DNA from: Tigriopus japonicus
Taxonomy: Eukaryota > Arthropoda > Copepoda > Harpacticoida > Harpacticidae
Direction: 5' to 3'
DNA length: 64,000 nucleotides
Assembly (NCBI GenBank): GCA_010645155.1
Contig: CM021317.1
Span: forward strand, 11,597,636 to 11,661,635
The first letter of the stretch is position 1, and each line of letters begins with the position of its first letter. The position numbers and the translations under genes were made by a program. The notes under the pieces are model-generated. The model was given only the letters and a program-made list of their open reading frames with translations, searched no databases and was not told where the DNA came from. Shown in pieces: positions 11,254-23,000 of the stretch.

Positions 11254-12528
11254 TAGAGCGCTATAATATAAGAGTACGCGCATGTGCCATTTTGGTCCCA
11301 AGACGTCGGTTCCATTGTACTGTGGTTCTTGGGTTCGACCTGTTTGAGGCAACTTTACCTATGTACTATTTACTATCAAATTGACGCTCTTGATCTCAGC
11401 TTACCTTTGAAAGCATAATGTTTGACCTTTTTAGCCTTTGAAGGTCCAGACAGGCCAAAAACATGAGTGCCGGAAGATAACCTTCTCGTTCTCCTTAAAC
11501 CTCGATGCGCGTTCAAGCCCAGTGCTGCTGTGAATTGACTCGGTAATGTCAGCTCTTGAAGAATCTCGTCGCTGATTTGCCTTGACTTTCTTACTTTTTA
11601 GGAAAACTAATTCTTACTGGATACGAAATTGATTGGTGAATATTTAGAACGTCCATTGAAGCCATTAGAGCGTTTTCCTTGTGCACATTATTGCATTGTC
11701 ATGTGAAATGACTTTTTTGTTGAACAATTATATGGCAGCCCTGTTGACGTTGCGCATTCGTGGCAGTCGTCAGGTTGACAGTGCTACAGACTGTTATGCT
11801 TAACTTTGTAAAAAAAGTTTCGATATTTTGTACTCATAATATATACTAAAAAGCTTCTTTAGTTTCATGTAATAATTAGTGACAAAGTCAAAAATTAAAA
11901 GGTGAATTGCAAAAACTTACTTCAATAGCTTCTGTCATATATATTATGAGTACAAAATATCAAAACTTTTTACAAAGTTAGGCATAACAGTCTGTAGCAC
12001 TGTCAGCCTGACGACTGCTACGAATGCGCAACTTCACCAGGGCTGCCATACAATTGTTCAACAAAAAAAGTCATTTTGCATAACAATGCAATAATGTGCA
12101 CAAGGAAAACGCTCTAATGGCTTCAATTGACGTTCTAAATATTCACCAATCAATTTCGTATCCAGTTAGAATTAGTTTTCCTAAAAAGTAAGAAAGTCAA
12201 GGCAAATCAGCGACGAGATTCTTCAAGAGCTGACATTACCGAGTCAATTCACAGCAGCACTGGGCTTGAACGCGCATCGAGGTTTAAGGAGAACGAGAAG
12301 GTTATCTTCCGGCACTCATGTTTTTGGCCTGTCTGGACCTTCAAAGGCTAAAAAGGTCAAACATTATGCTTTCAAAGGTAAGCTGAGATCAAGAGCGTCA
12401 ATTTGATAGTAAATAGTACATAGGTAAAGTTGCCTCAAACAGGTCGAACCCAAGAACCACAGTACAATGGAACCGACGTCTTGGGACCAAAATGGCACAT
12501 GCGCGTACTCTTTTATTATAGCGCTCTA
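11254..12528. mobile_element. Foldback (long inverted repeat) element, hAT-like target duplication, non-autonomous
   Basis: The left arm (11254-11844) and right arm (11939-12528) are near-perfect reverse complements of about 590 bp, separated by a spacer of about 94 bp. Termini are TAGAGCGCTATAAT... and ...ATTATAGCGCTCTA. The element is flanked by the identical 8-mer GTCTGAAC at 11246-11253 and 12529-12536. That fits the 8 bp nTnnnnAn target duplication typical of hAT transposons. Only scattered differences exist between the arms (for example tataatataagag versus tataataaaagag), suggesting a recent insertion or arm homogenisation. No transposase frame is present, so it would need a transposase supplied in trans. 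The transcript would form a long hairpin. Confidence 0.88.
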
Positions 12529-12536
12529 GTCTGAAC

Positions 12537-15092
12537 CACAATGGGCGACGCTCCATCTACTACGTTTGTGAAGGTTGAAAGACAGGGATGAAGAATTACG
12601 GATCAAGTGGCTTGACGCCCAAAAAGTAGCCAGTTCAAGTCTCAAGTTCCTTCAGGAGGACAATTGTTCAGTAGGTGGCGGAGAAAAGAATAAAGCTACT
12701 CTAATACATAACGGGAAGGGTATGGCAGCATTGGGTAACAAGTACAAACAGGCAAGCAACATCTTTTGAAGATTGAGTCGTGTAGGAATGAAACGAAGCA
12801 GATGTGTGTTTACGCAGCCATTTTCTCTTTGTCCTGTTCAGATTGACGCCTTCCCAAACGACCTGCAAGATACTCTGGACCCTAGGTCAGTTGCTGAGGT
12901 CATTTGGTACGTTTTTCAATCGCAAAAACGCTGTTCCTTCTACTTTGTCTTACTTTACTTCCACCATGCTTCAACTGTACTTCCAAGTCCCCTCAACAAC
13001 TGTCTTCCTTGCAATGGGGCACAATATTTTCTTTATTAAAGAGATATGTGGTGTGTTTGACCTACTGTGTTGGGTCCCAAAAGTCTACCATTATTACAAC
13101 TGACTATCATTTGAAACATAAAGACCACTTTGGATTACAGGACTTTATAGGTCGGATGATATCTGAACCAAGAACCACTGAATTTCTCTGGACTGGGAGG
13201 CTAGCAAAAAGAACTATGATTTCTAGTAGGAACAAATCAACTACGGTCTTCTGCAAATGAGACCTTGCTTTTGTCGACTAGAACACGTATTTCAATTTTC
13301 AACTCAATCGAACGTTAGAGTCAAAAGGTACGCTCTCTCGAAGTTCTGTGCAAATCCTAGCGAGAATGAATGAACTAGCCCTTTTCTGGCTTTATCACAA
13401 AAAGGCGAGTTCATTCATTCTATGCTCTCTTCAGTACATAAGTTTGAGAAGGCATAACTTTTCACCTCGGCATTCAATTGAGCTGAAAATTATAATACGC
13501 ACTCTACTCAATACAAGCAAGCAAGATCTCGTTTGCAAAAGAATGCAATAAAATCAATCCCACTAAAAATGAAAATTCTCATCGTTAGCCTCCCACTCCG
13601 AAAATTCAGTGCTTCTTGTCTGAATTAATTCAAATAGCTCGAGTCTGCTAAAGTATAGGCAAAAAAGACAAACCTAAGTAGATTTTCAGAATTTAATTTG
13701 CATCTAATGAGCACTTTCAAGGCCACTCCTGAACATGGCTATTTGGATTATGTTTTGATATACTTATACGAGTTTAAGTGCATAGCAACCGACCATTATC
13801 AAGAGTGAAGAGGAGTGAGGAATTCAAAAAAGTTCGTGTTAAACCAGCTCTTTAAATTTTCCTTGAAAATCGTACTTGTTTTTAAGCCACCAACCATGCC
13901 ATGAAAAAAATACCATGAAATGGCTCAATGATCCACGTAGGTGTTGGCTCAAGGATATTGTCCCCAATAGGCTGAGAAATAATCAAATGGCTGACGGTGT
14001 ACTTACGACGAACACGAGTGGCCTTTAACAACCACCTTCCAGTTTTTACAAAGATCCCTTAATACTATTCATTTGGTTAACCCTTGTTCACACCTCAAAA
14101 ATATTGGAAAACAGGCCCACCTGGTTCTGGAGAAGCCAATTGTTTTTAATCAATCAGCAGCAATCGACGTCAAAAAACTCAGATATTGGCGATGCCTCTC
14201 ACAAATCACTTTAAAGCATCTCCCAATGCCATTTGACAGTCAGTGATGATTGCAAATGTCAATTTCGTGGACAAAATGTGGCTTCCCACATTTCTCATGA
14301 TTTCTTGATCAACACCAACGCCAACAAATCGCAATTAAAATAATTTCAACTTCCATACACCCAGTACATTTAGGTGTCTGTGCAGGGATGCAAAACCTTT
14401 TACGAGGCCCGTTTATCTGATTTGATTTTGGATTCTTGAGCTTTTTCCATTTTCGGTGGGTTTGCATACGGCCATAACACAACTTATGTACCGTGAGCAG
14501 ATGCCATAATGGTCATTCATTCAAAAGCACTGTATTCTATTTTACTACCAAATGCACTTAAAGGCTCATCTATTTGGGCATGTGGAAGCATGGTCCGGGA
14601 ACACTTCGAGTAAGTACATACAGTAAGTTCCAGTACATTTTCATTACACACGCTGAAGACGCGGTGACCAACACGGTGGTGATTGATCGATATGCGTGCG
14701 AAGTAAAACACATAATCCATGTATGAATAGTTCCATTTTCACTTGAATGAGTTGCTACCGTAATTTGGCATAATACTTTTTGCAGTAATTTGTAAAACTC
14801 ACTGATTTGTACGTGGTTAGAGAGTTAAGAAGTGATGACCTCAAAAGTGACAGACCGAATGAACTTTCACTGAAAGTTTCGGCCTTCAACGAAAGCAACA
14901 AACTGATCATGCAGATACATAATTTACCTTGAAATTGTCGTTGACTTTTGGCATACTTAAAGTTTTTAAAAATCTTAAATTCAAGGATGGTAAGTGCGCT
15001 AATTCAAATGGCTCGAGTATACCAAAATGCAGAATACGTAAATAGCCATCGTCGAGTGAAGTCTCTGTACATAAACTGCGTTAAAAAGGTAT
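12537..15092. other. Gene-poor AT-rich spacer
   Basis: About 2.5 kb without recognisable genes, lying between two mobile elements. It includes a small hairpin at 13363-13421. Frames of about 90-118 codons near 12773-13260 overlap each other and have no domain signal. Confidence 0.4.
13363..13421. repeat. Short inverted repeat (hairpin)
   Basis: AGAATGAATGAACT at 13363-13376 is exactly reverse-complemented at 13408-13421, and pairing continues imperfectly inward (tagcccttttct / aaaaaggcg). It might be the relic of a tiny MITE; no target duplication was recognised. Confidence 0.6.
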
Positions 15093-15469
15093 CTTATGTA
15101 TTGGGGTGCAGATTTCATAGGTTTCTGGCAAATAAAACATACCTTTTAGGCCCAAAAATGGCAAATAAACGCGTCCAAATTGGCAAATAAAATGGCATAT
15201 AAATCAAGAAATGGCATACAAAACAAGAAATGGCAAATTAAATGGCATTTAAAACAAGAAATGGCAAATTGAATGGGATATAAAACAAGAAATGGCATAT
15301 AAAACAAGAAATAGCAAATTAAATGGCAAATAGACACAAAAATTTACGAAAATAAAGCAAAACTGGTCACTAAATTCGGAAAATGAGCATTATGTTTCAC
15401 CAACAATAAAGTGGAATGGAAGTGTATGAACATTTAAGAATTCTTTTTTTAATCCATTGACTTATCACT

Positions 15470-16741
15470 AGGGACGGGCAGAAAGTGCAAATAATCTTAC
15501 CCTTTTAGTTACCAAAAGTTGCAAAAAAATGTGCCCAAAAGTGCAAAACAAAGTGCAGAAAAATGTTGAAAGTGCAAATAAATGTAAAAAAGAGCAAATA
15601 GATGTCGAAAAAAGAGCAAATAAGTGTCAAAAAAGAGCAAATAAATGTCAAAAAAGTGCAAATAAATGTTAAAAAGAGCAAATAACTTGCATTTGGACTT
15701 AAAACGTCATTCATAGAGTACCCACGGCTCCTCATTGAGCAGGAGAAGTCATTTACAAGGTCTTAAGACATTTGAGACCAGTTTGAGGTGAAGAGACAAT
15801 GCCGCACAAGTAATAGAGTTCTATTAACAAGGTCACTAGCAAAAAGGATGTAGAGTCATGAAAAATACTCTAGTCAACATTCTTCTGAATTTTTCATTCC
15901 TAAGGTAGTCTCGTGGATGTATGTACCTAAAATATTGTCGAAAGATATTTAGCAATTGTTTTATATGGCTTTACATCACTCCAATTTTGTCCTTCAAAAA
16001 TAGACATTCAAAATTGAACAGAAAAATACCCACGTGTGCCTAGCAATTAGATCAAAGAAAATAGTCATAAATGTGTTTTAAGCATGTTTTAGTGGCATTA
16101 CTTCAATGTTTGACCCATGGCCTAATTACCAGAACTCAATTTCAAATGTGGCATTCATTGTCTCATCACATCAAAACTGTTCTCAAATACTTTTGGAACT
16201 TAAAAGTAATATCTTCGAGTCAATTAAACAATGTGTACTGCTACATTGATGTATCCTTAGCTTGATGATTTTAAGTTTATAACGGACGGCCCTTTTTAGA
16301 AATAGCGATCTTTGTAGGCAGCAAACCTAATTCTGCAATCTATATTGTTAGTAGATCCTTCCATTACCATAACATGAGTTTCTTAAGGTTTGCTATTTGT
16401 TGGTTGCATGCAATGAGATTCTTTTGTCTAATCTTTAGTTTAGTAAACAGGATGTTATAGTTAAAGCCAAGATGGTGAATAAAGTGTGAGGGTTGCGTCT
16501 GAAATGCACATATTTCTTCAAGGTGCTAAGAATGGTTGATTGCAAATACAAGCTTTTTCGACTAGTTCAAAATTTGATCTTGAAACTAAAAATTCTTTCA
16601 AAAGCCACTACATTTTCTTAACAATTTGTCAATTTTGGCCAAAAACGTAAATAAAAAGTGCAAATAAAGGTGAAAAGTGCAAAAGTGCGGAAAAATGGGT
16701 TTATGTTACCAAAAATCTTTTTACCATATTTGCCCGTCCCT
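15470..16741. mobile_element. Nested non-autonomous DNA element, AGGGACGGGC termini, 10 bp target duplication
   Basis: The ends are AGGGACGGGCA and TGCCCGTCCCT, flanked by an exact 10 bp duplication ACTTATCACT (15460-15469 and 16742-16751). The first ~230 bases contain tandem GTGCAAATAAATGT/GAGCAAATAAGTGT units, and a related GTGCAAATAAAG stretch lies near the right end. The middle ~900 bases hold no long frame. A 9-10 bp duplication is typical of Mutator-like elements; assignment to that group is only suggestive. Its insertion splits the older element at 15101-17021, so it is the younger of the two. Confidence 0.8.
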
Positions 16742-16830
16742 ACTTATCACTATATCCCTTAAACAAAACATTTTGGGCAAAAACTTATTTTTCCTATTTT
16801 TCCCCAAAAAGAGACAATTTTTGCATTGAT

Positions 16831-16956
16831 TTGCCCAAAACCGATAAATTTTGCATTTAATTGCCCAAAAACCGATAAATATTGCATTAACTTGCCCAAA
16901 AACCGATAAATATTGCATTAACTTGCCCAAAAACCGATAAATATTGCATTAACTTG
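16831..16956. repeat. Tandem array, about 31 bp unit
   Basis: About four head-to-tail units of the form TTGCCCAAAAACCGATAAAT followed by ATTGCATTAAC, inside the right half of the outer element. The last units are nearly identical, while the first is shorter by one base. Confidence 0.85.
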
Positions 16957-17029
16957 CCTAAAATGGCAAATAAGCATGTTTTTGGGCATAAAATCGTATT
17001 TGCCTGAAATCTGCACGCCTGCTTATGTA

Positions 17030-18232
17030 GTGAAAACGTCATGAGGAACATGTTGACGGCGAATCTCTTCTTTTATTGCTATTTGAATTCAAGGTCCGTC
17101 AAAAATGGGGACCATTTCAAGAAATTCTGCAAAAACTTCTAGAGAATAGCATAATAAGAACGATTTGTAATAATTCTTTTTTAATTCAGAGCCCTAATTG
17201 TCCGAAAGTTACAATTACCCCTGCCCAGCTTTAACTGGCCAACCCTGTATTTTCTTCATTCTTTAGTTGGAATAAATATATTTAGACATTTTAGACGAAA
17301 TAAATAAATGGTCAATGCACAACAAGGTTTAACCAAAATGAATAAAATATGCCAAAATGTCTATTCAGGGGCATTTGTTCTAAAGTTAAGCATTAAAAAA
17401 CATATCTGTATTCATATCCGCAAAAATAAATCTGCGCCATCTATTCAGGCAAATAAAAATTTCTTGTTAAATCAATATTGTGTAACTGATTTTTCTGGTG
17501 TGGCCAATTACATTAAACTTGCCAAAAATACATTGGATAAAGCGGCGCACACAAACGAAATTACCAAAAATGGCAATCAAAACATTTACTTATTTTGACA
17601 ATATTTCGGGCTTTGATTAGCAAATATTTTTCCGGGCCCTGGCAATTTACTGTAATTAATGACCTTTTTCTGGAGAAATTTCTTGAAAGTTTGGGAAAGT
17701 TGTAATCGTAATGGGCGAAATTTTGCAATGAATTGCTAATGGAAAATATCTGTTAGGCTCTTTAAGGAGAGGTTGAGAGTTTTTCGATGGACCATCAAAT
17801 AGATAATAGGCCATAGGGTCTACGCAGTCGCCGTCGGATTTTGTTCAAAGCGCTTCTAATAGATGGAGCTGTCAACCACAAAATGCAATAAGCTTATTTG
17901 TTGGCCTGTAAAACAACCTGCACCAACTTTTCACCCAAAGACTTTTTCAGCAACGAGCAGATCTAGTCCAATATGGATAACTTGCTTGGACTTTTTTCAG
18001 AAATGGATTTTTTTAGATACTCTATCGAAGCATTTTTTTGTGTGAAGTGTACCTAAATATTTGCTAATAATCTCGCTACGTTTAAGACATACACTAAAAT
18101 ACACTAAATGAGAAGAACTCTCGATCAAACGATATATTAAAGGCTGATTGAATAGAAATAAGGAAAATGTATTTCTGAATTACTATGATAATAATTATTT
18201 GAAAGCATTTAGAAGATATAAAACTTCGTACA
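17030..18232. other. AT-rich spacer between mobile elements and first bHLH gene
   Basis: About 1.2 kb with no gene. Fragments such as CAGGCAAATAAAAATTT near 17447 and ACCAAAAATGGCAATC near 17561 resemble the interior of the neighbouring element and may be an older relic. The distal 3' region of the bHLH gene at 18422 lies at the right edge. Confidence 0.35.
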
Positions 18233-18240
18233 TATCACAG
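18233..18240 (-). promoter_or_regulatory. K-box (CTGTGATA) in 3' UTR of bHLH gene 1
   Basis: On the mRNA strand the sequence is CTGTGATA, about 180 nt after the stop. It contains the K-box TGTGAT and is the full 8-mer complement of the miR-2/miR-13 family seed. K-boxes in Drosophila E(spl) and Bearded transcripts mediate negative post-transcriptional control. A one-mismatch GY-box (GACTTCC instead of GTCTTCC) lies at 18385-18391. Confidence 0.65.
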
Positions 18241-18421
18241 TCTAAAACAATGCCAAATGAAGTCACTGACATTTTAATGGATGGGAAATTATAATGTACA
18301 ATGACAGTAAAGCAAGATAAATTTTCGTGGAAGCACAATCGTGATGTGTTGCGAACTTGTATAATCGTTCTTGAGATCGGAATTGGAAGTCTCTAGCGAG
18401 GAGATTGATTGTCAAAATGGC

Positions 18422-19126
18422 TTAAAATGGTCGCCAAACCGACTTCTGTTGAGGTTCAGGTTGAGGAAAATCCGGAGACAAGGCACTGTGTGGCGAAACC
18501 GAGTCCCTGCCCGAAGAGTACCCTCCGTCTGAAGGGGCAGACATGGAGGCCTCGGATTTGGGAACAGTCAATTCAAGAGGTACAGCGGTAGTGACCAAAG
18601 GTGTGGAGCAGGATCCGCTGACGGACGAATGAGGCGGTGTTCGGGACGGCACTGACACTGACAAGGGCTGAAGGCGGGACGAAGCAATGCCGTTTAACTT
18701 CGAGTTCAGGTTCGACATCAGGCTCTGACCCAGATTGATGTTGAACCCGGGTGTGGAACACATCCGACTCACTTCGTTCAAGCAAGCACGATAGCCTGCC
18801 TCATATCGGTTACCTTCGATTTGAGGGCTAACTTGGAGCATGTGTTGTTGCTTGAGCCTTTGAAGGTGCTTCACCGTGAGTTCGAGGACATCAGCCTTCT
18901 CCAGTTTGGTGATGGATTCGCCTTCGCCTTCCAAGGCATGGACCATCAGATCCTTGAGAGCATCGAGGCATGAGTTGATCCTGGCACGGCGTTTGCGTTC
19001 CAGCAGAGGCTTCATGACCTTGCGGTATTGTGTGGTCCGAGACATGGGCACTTCGGACAAGTCATTAAGATCCGTTGGTGGATATGGAATTCGGGATGCT
19101 TCCAACATTTTGTGAGATGTGTTCAC
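18422..19126 (-). CDS. E(spl): Enhancer-of-split-type bHLH-Orange repressor, gene 1 (WRPF tail)
   Basis: A 234-residue intronless transcriptional repressor starting at ATG 19126. The bHLH spans about residues 34-92, with the E(spl)-specific lead [20 protein letters not shown]; the proline in the basic region defines HES/E(spl) proteins. The Orange domain is at about 107-140 (YEAGYRACLNEVSRM). The C-terminus is VWRPF in place of the usual WRPW Groucho-recruiting tetrapeptide. A segment SDGGYSSGRDS (199-209) before the tail is shared with gene 3. E(spl) proteins are targets of Notch signalling that bind N- and E-boxes and silence proneural genes through Groucho. The lack of introns fits E(spl) rather than typical HES genes. 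A CACGTG lies just upstream at 19141-19146, and paired CSL sites are at 20052-20083. Confidence 0.95.
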   Translation of the reverse strand: MNTSHKMLEASRIPYPPTDLNDLSEVPMSRTTQYRKVMKPLLERKRRARINSCLDALKDLMVHALEGEGESITKLEKADVLELTVKHLQRLKQQHMLQVSPQIEGNRYEAGYRACLNEVSRMCSTPGFNINLGQSLMSNLNSKLNGIASSRLQPLSVSVPSRTPPHSSVSGSCSTPLVTTAVPLELTVPKSEASMSAPSDGGYSSGRDSVSPHSALSPDFPQPEPQQKSVWRPF

Positions 19127-20051
19127 ATACAGACGTTGGACACGTGAATGGAAAGACTCTTAGAGCGAGATGATCACACTCTCCGTCGATCTTGTCGCTC
19201 TCTCGTTCGTTCTCGCGAGCTTCTGCTTGCCTCATTGCAGACGGTTTTTGGACTTTTTGAATCAGTCGGTGTTTGTGGAGCTGGGACGAGTGGATTCAAG
19301 AGCTGATGCCAAAGCACGTTCGGTTGGATTTTTAAAATCGTGTACCCTCCGTGTCGTGTTTCGACTCCACTTGCACACGTTCCTGTATTCTTTGGTAGTA
19401 GAGGCAGGCTACGCAGCGAGATTGGGCTTAGGAAAAGATCTCGGGGATGGGGTTCTTCAAGGCGCGAGCGCTCACAGCACCAGCTCCATGATGATGAAAA
19501 CCCGGCTTGTTTGCCGAAATACGTAAGAATAAAGTCATCCCATCGCGTTATTTATTCTATTTCAATCACTCTGATCCACGAAATTGGAATGCAAGTATTA
19601 GCGTGTTTTTTGTCGTAAGCCGGACATGTGTAGCTGACCAGGTTTGTAGCTTACAAAGATCGTTTCTTTCTCGATCTTAGAGATCTTGGTGGCCGCTGAT
19701 GACAGAGCTTCACTGTGTTCTTCGAGGGAGAGCTTAGAGTGCCCAGTCATTCTTCTTTGGATAAAATGATACTGAAGCAGGCAATAGAACAAGGAGTTTA
19801 GCAAAAGGCATATGCAATCCAGGTTCCATGACAAATTTCCTTTTTTTTTCTTTGTCGCCTTGTCAATTACTGCACGCCATTGCCTCGTGGATCCGAGTGG
19901 CATCATCAAGTAGCTATATTATCATGCCCGTGTTATTCCCTAAGTCAACGTGCCTGTGCCTCTTCAACTTGTGTTTCTCCATCTTGGGCACCTTGCCTAA
20001 GACACACACCACACATAAACCCAATTCCTTTCTGGTCTCGAGCTCAAAAAC

Positions 20052-20083
20052 CGTGGGAACGAAGTTCAAACTCCGATCCCACA
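20052..20083. promoter_or_regulatory. Su(H)/CSL paired site (SPS), upstream of bHLH gene 1
   Basis: CGTGGGAA (20052-20059), a perfect CSL site, is followed after exactly 16 bp by ATCCCACA (20076-20083), which matches 7 of 8 positions of TTCHCACR in the opposite orientation. Head-to-head sites with 15-17 bp spacing allow cooperative Notch intracellular domain dimers. It lies about 930 bp 5' of the gene 1 ATG, so the promoter or a 5' UTR intron must intervene if it is the proximal element. Confidence 0.6.
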
Positions 20084-23000
20084 GTATTTTGATGACTCCA
20101 CCAGACTTGCCTGCCAGAAGACAGAAGTAGCAGGTACTACGTACATTCAACGACACAGGTAGCCAGTGACTCAAAAGCTTGGCCATCATCCTACCCATCT
20201 ACCCAACGAGCTAGCTAGCCCGACTAACAGTTTTGGCCAGTTTTGGGCGCTCAAGGGGCCCAAAGTGAGTTGCCGCAGGTAACCTGTCTCCCCCATGGTC
20301 CTCTCAATGAGGGTAGATGTTGACTTGGGGCGATGTTTTTGGGTGACGACCGAGGAGGCGCGTACCTTGCTTAGGTTGTAGATACATACGTACAGTAGAA
20401 GGTACGACGATCCCCTTACGATGAACGAAAACACTGAACGTACCACCTCGAGTAATCACCTCGAGAGATGTTAACAGGCATTCGCCCAGACTGAGGATAA
20501 CACTTGCCCCCAAGAAGGCAACAACACGGACGAAACGACGACGAAGACTACTTCTTTTTCCTCTAATACTACTGTACTACTTCTACTACCACCACTACTC
20601 CCGCCTAATACCCCTCACTAGTAGCCAGAAGAAGGCACATGCCAATGGAGAAATGAACGAGGCGACTGTTTGAAATTAGGGTCTTAGACCGATTGTTTCA
20701 AATGGACTTCAAGCTTCTTGAGGTCGAAGCCATTAAGGATAGATATCATTACCATCTTTCAGACATTTTCTTGCATGTACCTTCTGTTTTATAATAGAAT
20801 GGACCGTGCCATGAGCAAGTGCACTTACTAGTAAATACCCATAACAGGTATGGATCCAAATCTTCGAGTCTGGCAGAAGAATCCATCCCATGTCTTCTAG
20901 CGTAAGATACAGCCCCTTACGGAGTAACAAAGAAAGGCTCCTCCATCCATCTAGTCATTAGAACTAACTGAAATTACTGGAGGCGAGTCCCAAATCAGGT
21001 GACTTAATTGAAGGCAATCTTGAGGGCCCCAAATACGGCGCGTCTCCGGTTTTATGAAATTACCACCCCGAGAATGTGGTACCCACGGCAGTGCTCTGAA
21101 GGGAAATGTGACAAAAAAGACGGACCCAGACATTATTTAAGTGCGTGTGTATCTCGGTCAACCATAAAAGATGAGAGTCTCCATTTTAATTTTCTGTTCT
21201 CTGACCAGAAGGCACTTTCTATTATAACTACCACTACTGTGTACTAGGGCAGCACGTTTTACCATGGACAGACAACTCAGTGCCCAAGAATGGAGATATT
21301 ATTATGATGGCTTGTGGGCATTCGGGATGGCCTCCAACTTGGAGTGCCACCGCTCTTACGCATGTCATCCAAAATTACGAGCCCACTACTTTTTCTGCAC
21401 TCTCCTTTGTCGGCCAGGGCAAGAATTTGCGGAATTGTCGCTTTGGTGCCGACATAACCTTAAACCATTGACAGACCGTACTTGTGGACAAAAATAGCAA
21501 GACATTGAGGCGAGCATCTCAATTCCGGGACGGTTACAACTAAATTTCTGATTCAGTAGATTGATCATCAAAAACTATTAACAGCATAAAGAAGCGAGTT
21601 TTGCTGAGCACACTTGTAAGTGGTCGTTTTAGTCAGTCTTTAACTCTGCCATTTAGAGGATGGGATGTCCATGTTTCTGAGTACGGTATAAAACATCGTA
21701 ATGGTAACAAAAAATGACTTTTTAGCGTGTTTTCACTCAAAGATATACCTTGCAAACAATTTCAAAAATAAGACAAGGAAAACGTTCTTTCCCCTAAAAA
21801 TGCATTCCCTATTTTGTATGTGTCCATAAGGCACAGGAAGGTCTTGTCATGTCAAACATCTGCGCAATGCCTCATTCGCTTCATTTCATTTAAGTTTAGA
21901 ACAATGAAAATGTTTATACATCGGCATATGGATAGAATTTGGACAAAGGCATTGCGGTAATACTGGCATGGATCAAAATTGCTTTCGAGTACTTCTCAGA
22001 TGATTTAGCAGTAAGAAAAGTTGCTTTTGAGCCATTGCACTACTGTCCTCATTGATTAAACCTAGGCCAAGGCAAGGACATCCTTGGCCAAGGTAATCTT
22101 CGAACATTTCGCTCGTTATAATGTCAAAAAAATCAGGCACCCGTTTAAATTATTCAGAGAGAAGCTTTTTTGTCTGACGTTTGGAAAACTAGAGCTCTAA
22201 TTTATGCTGTACCTTTCAAGGCTCCTCGCTTTCCAAGAAGCATTTTAAGGTGTTCGGACCTTTATTTGAAAGCGTTCATGACATCTCACCAGGCAACATT
22301 TACGCTATCATAGTTGATCATACTTACACTTCTGTCAGATGCTCCTCACGAACATTGATATTTTATCAGACATTGTGTTTCGAACTTCTTCTCCCCATAT
22401 TCTTTTTCCATCAAAATTGCCTCTGCACACATTTGCCGAATATCCAGGCCTTCATCCACGAAAGTTGATTTAGGTGCCCATTCAAACATTTCTTCATTGA
22501 ACGTGGACCTCGCCTATTAGCTTCTTCCCATTGAATTATCCCTCTCCTGAAGCAAAATCTCACGTGATTCAACAATTTCAGACGCGGCCCTGGTTCGTGT
22601 TTTTCTTTGGACCGTTGGCTAAAGGTCGGACGAACCAATGTAGGTACTCAAGTGGGTAAGAGAGAAAAGGGAGAAGGGGGGGGGGCATCTTCTTGGTTGG
22701 TTGGTTGGTTGTTGAATGCATCTTTTGTGGCTTTTCTCATTCAGAAGTGGCTCTCTAGGCTGCTGCCTGGGTTGAACCTTTCTTGCTTGTCTTGGAACAG
22801 ATTATAATGATAATGATGAAGTGGTAAACCGTCACTTGGCCCGGGGTGAAGCCCAAGCCAGTTCGTGGGGAGAATATGAAGAAGAAGAAGAGAGCATCCC
22901 TGCTCATTTTGTGGTAGTTCGTCTTCACGGCTTTAGAAGTTGCCGAAGACAATTCATTGATCATTCCACGGTGGTCAAGGACGAGATGGCTGGAGGCAAA

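Larger units (their letters stand above)
15101..17021. mobile_element. AT-rich non-autonomous DNA element with GTGCAGATTT termini (interrupted)
   Basis: The left end (GGGGTGCAGATTTC near 15103) and right end (CTGAAATCTGCACGCC near 17004-17019) are inverted copies. The sequence CTTATGTA occurs immediately outside both ends (15093-15100 and 17022-17029), consistent with an 8 bp target duplication. Inside are subterminal repeats of ATGGCAAATTAAATGGCATATAAAACAAGAA type on the left and a tandem array on the right. It has no coding capacity. A second, different element is inserted at 15470-16741. A relative with the same ends lies at 46697-47361. I infer a transposase-dependent MITE-like family; the superfamily is uncertain, though the 8 bp duplication suggests hAT. 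Confidence 0.75.

Noticed and set aside
16831..16956. Regular ~31 bp repeats resembling a CRISPR array
   Set aside because: Units are directly contiguous with no unique spacers, inside a eukaryotic transposable element.
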